Shown piece after piece: positions 62,696 to 64,000 of a stretch of 64,000 nucleotides of DNA. Location: assembly GCF_010668805.1 (NCBI RefSeq), contig NZ_WUFT01000001.1, positions 496,001-560,000 of the forward strand, read 5' to 3'. The notes beneath the pieces were generated by a model, which ran no database searches, was not told the DNA's origin, and worked only from the letters and a program-made list of their open reading frames with translations. The translations under genes and the position numbers were made by a program. This DNA comes from Rhizobium phaseoli (lineage in GTDB: Bacteria > Pseudomonadota > Alphaproteobacteria > Rhizobiales > Rhizobiaceae). The number at the start of each line of letters is the position of its first letter. Within the stretch, counting starts at the first letter, position 1.

Positions 62696-63400
62696 ATGAA
62701 CAATGCCCCGGCAATTCCCTTTCACGCCGGACCGGAGCTGAGCCGGGCGATCAACCGCACCGATTTTTTCCGGCTGCTGAAGTCGGCGGCGCAGCACTAT
62801 AACTTCGATCATTTCGCGCTCGCCCGCATCTCCGAGGCTTCGGCCCCTTTCGCCGAACGCGATGTCGTCATCACCAATGTTGCCGAGCGGCGTGTCGGCC
62901 TTTTCATCACGACGTTGAAGGAAGCGCTCGGGACCGTCCGGGCAAAGTCCGCCCAGTTTCTGGCCACACCGGTTCACGGCAGGAGCGCACAGCCGAAAGA
63001 CTATCGGTCCGATCTCGTTTTCAACGAGTTCCTGAGTGGCGTCTTTTTGTTCATCCCGCTGTTCACGCCGGAAGGGCGGCGCTATTGCCTCGTGCTCAGC
63101 GGCGAGCGCCAGGAGCCGGATCAGAGCGAAGTCGCCGACATGCTTCTCGACGCCATGCGCATTTTCGACAAGCTTTATGAGGAAATCTTGACGCAGGAAA
63201 TGTCCGGACGGCTGACCCAGCGCGAGCAGGAAATTGTCAAATGGACGAGCGAAGGCAAGACGTCGGCTGAGATCGCCATCATCCTCGGTCTTTCCGAACA
63301 TACGGTCAATTCGCACATCACCGCAGCCGCGCGCAAACTTGACGCCGTCAACCGCGTTCACATGGTGGCGATCGCCTTGAGGAATGGTTTGGTGTCGTGA
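62696..63400 (+). CDS. LuxR-family regulator (autoinducer-domain-like, solo)
   Basis: A 234-residue protein: an N-terminal domain with the length and pattern of AHL-binding LuxR proteins (NRTDFFRLLKSAAQHYNFDH) but without the usual Trp-x3-Tyr and Asp-Pro ligand pocket residues, then a strong LuxR HTH (LTQREQEIVKWTSEGKTSAE, SEHTVNSHITAAARKLDAVN). No luxI gene is in the window. It is probably a LuxR solo sensing another ligand or none. Start ATG at 62696 after GGAAGA; a GTG at 62690 is the alternative. Confidence 0.85.
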   Translation: MNNAPAIPFHAGPELSRAINRTDFFRLLKSAAQHYNFDHFALARISEASAPFAERDVVITNVAERRVGLFITTLKEALGTVRAKSAQFLATPVHGRSAQPKDYRSDLVFNEFLSGVFLFIPLFTPEGRRYCLVLSGERQEPDQSEVADMLLDAMRIFDKLYEEILTQEMSGRLTQREQEIVKWTSEGKTSAEIAIILGLSEHTVNSHITAAARKLDAVNRVHMVAIALRNGLVS

Positions 63401-63430
63401 CGTTGGTTTCGGGATTGGGGAAATGAGACG

Positions 63431-63868
63431 ATGACCACCGAAACGGGCCGAAGGAACGCCGTAAAGGTTCTGTTTGTCGACGACGAATTCATCGAATTCC
63501 GTGCGCTCAAGAAGAAGATCGCGGATCTCTCCGAGCCGGCCGTCGAGGTTGAATATTCGCCATCGATCGGTGACGCGCTGGAAAAGATCCGCTTGGCGCG
63601 TTTCGATCTCATCCTGCTCGACAATCGCCTCCTGCCGAACGCCGATTTCCGTGAGACGGTGCCGGAACTGCGCGGCATCGGTTACACCGGCCCGATCGGC
63701 GTCGTCTCGACCGATATATCGGGCGGCTATTTCCAGGAATTCCCGAATTACGGCGTCGATTTCCGCATCGGCAAGGATGAAATCGATGCCCAGACGCTGC
63801 AGCACATCATCCGCGAATATGTGACCTATGACGTCCCGGATTTCTGGAAGGACGACTACAGTATCTGA
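63431..63868 (+). CDS. Stand-alone receiver-like protein
   Basis: A 145-residue protein: VLFVDDEFIEFRALKKKI gives the acidic pair, Asp64 in LILLDNRLLPNADF is the likely phospho-site, and Ser-Thr in GVVSTDIS. The region where the conserved Lys is expected (FRIGKDEIDAQ) keeps a Lys. No output domain. It lies 30 bp after the LuxR-type gene in the same direction and next to a kinase on the other strand. Confidence 0.82.
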   Translation: MTTETGRRNAVKVLFVDDEFIEFRALKKKIADLSEPAVEVEYSPSIGDALEKIRLARFDLILLDNRLLPNADFRETVPELRGIGYTGPIGVVSTDISGGYFQEFPNYGVDFRIGKDEIDAQTLQHIIREYVTYDVPDFWKDDYSI

Positions 63869-63883
63869 AACGATGCCGTAAGC

Positions 63884-64000
63884 TCAGGCGATCGGAAGGC
63901 GGATGGTGAAGCGGCTGCCGCTCGCATCCGAATGTTGGAGGCTGAGATCGCCGCCAAGCGCCGTCAGAAATTCCCGCGCTGTCGTCAATCCGAGGCCGGC
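63884..64000 (-). CDS. Histidine kinase, C-terminal end (runs off window)
   Basis: The minus strand ends an open frame at 63884 that reads AGLGLTTAREFLTALGGDLS, then a strand ending FTIRLPIA. This is the G2 box and last strands of a HATPase domain, so a histidine kinase gene continues beyond the window. It converges on the receiver at 63431 and is a possible partner of it. Confidence 0.85.
   Translation of the reverse strand, partial: AGLGLTTAREFLTALGGDLSLQHSDASGSRFTIRLPIA

Noticed and set aside
62429..63805. 458-codon minus-strand frame opposite the LuxR-type and receiver genes
   Set aside because: No start context or motifs; the plus strand carries the LuxR HTH and receiver motifs.
1..64000. 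CRISPR array, rRNA operon, prophage or plasmid replication genes
   Set aside because: No regularly spaced direct repeats, no rRNA-like sequence and no phage or rep genes were seen.

Overview
The window is GC-rich chromosomal DNA of an alphaproteobacterium, most likely Rhizobium (R. etli / R. leguminosarum group). The basis is the gene order murA - DUF2948 - hisD - UPF0262 - low-MW phosphatase - infA - maf - yacG - tRNA-Phe, a DUF982 protein, the many polyol dehydrogenases, and palindromic intergenic repeats of rhizobial type. No database search was run; assignments rest on motifs and family knowledge.

Layout. 1-13.7 kb: the start of an MFS transporter divergent from a TetR regulator, a transporter-linked hybrid histidine kinase, mscL, an aminotransferase, galE, a GGDEF-EAL protein, a 3-hydroxyisobutyryl-CoA hydrolase-like enzyme and a UvrD-type helicase. 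13.4-15.7 kb: small exported, BON and DUF982 proteins. 15.7-22 kb: housekeeping core, bracketed by tRNA-Thr(GGT) and tRNA-Phe(GAA).

22-29.5 kb is an accessory segment beside tRNA-Phe. It holds a type I secretion operon (Gly-rich protein, ABC exporter with an altered signature motif, HlyD adaptor, solitary IS3 OrfA-like protein), a divergent 362-residue protein built from four repeats, and a LuxR-type regulator with a degenerate receiver. This is the best candidate for an undescribed system: an exporter with its own Gly-rich repeat substrates.

29.5-48.1 kb is a large polyol/ketose catabolic locus. It has an ABC importer, a ketose 3-epimerase, a ROK regulator, two PfkB kinases, a PF08013 (GatZ/KbaZ-like) enzyme, four SDR dehydrogenases resembling L-xylulose reductase, ribitol, galactitol and sorbitol dehydrogenases, an FbaB/LsrF-like aldolase, a Gfo/Idh oxidoreductase, a D-lyxose isomerase, a zinc alcohol dehydrogenase and a LacI regulator. 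Two LacI-type operators bracket a promoter at 41.3 kb, and a 12-bp repeat in the 35-kb divergent promoter region may be the ROK operator. The gene set fits galactitol/D-altritol-type catabolism ending at fructose 6-phosphate.

48-57.5 kb is mixed: a hydrolase, a beta-helix protein, an O-antigen ligase-like protein, a broken Ku fragment, small DUF proteins, OsmC, an FAD protein, a DMT exporter and a VOC-dioxygenase/esterase fusion. 57.5-64 kb is a signalling cluster with three histidine kinases (one partial), three stand-alone receivers and a LuxR-type protein.
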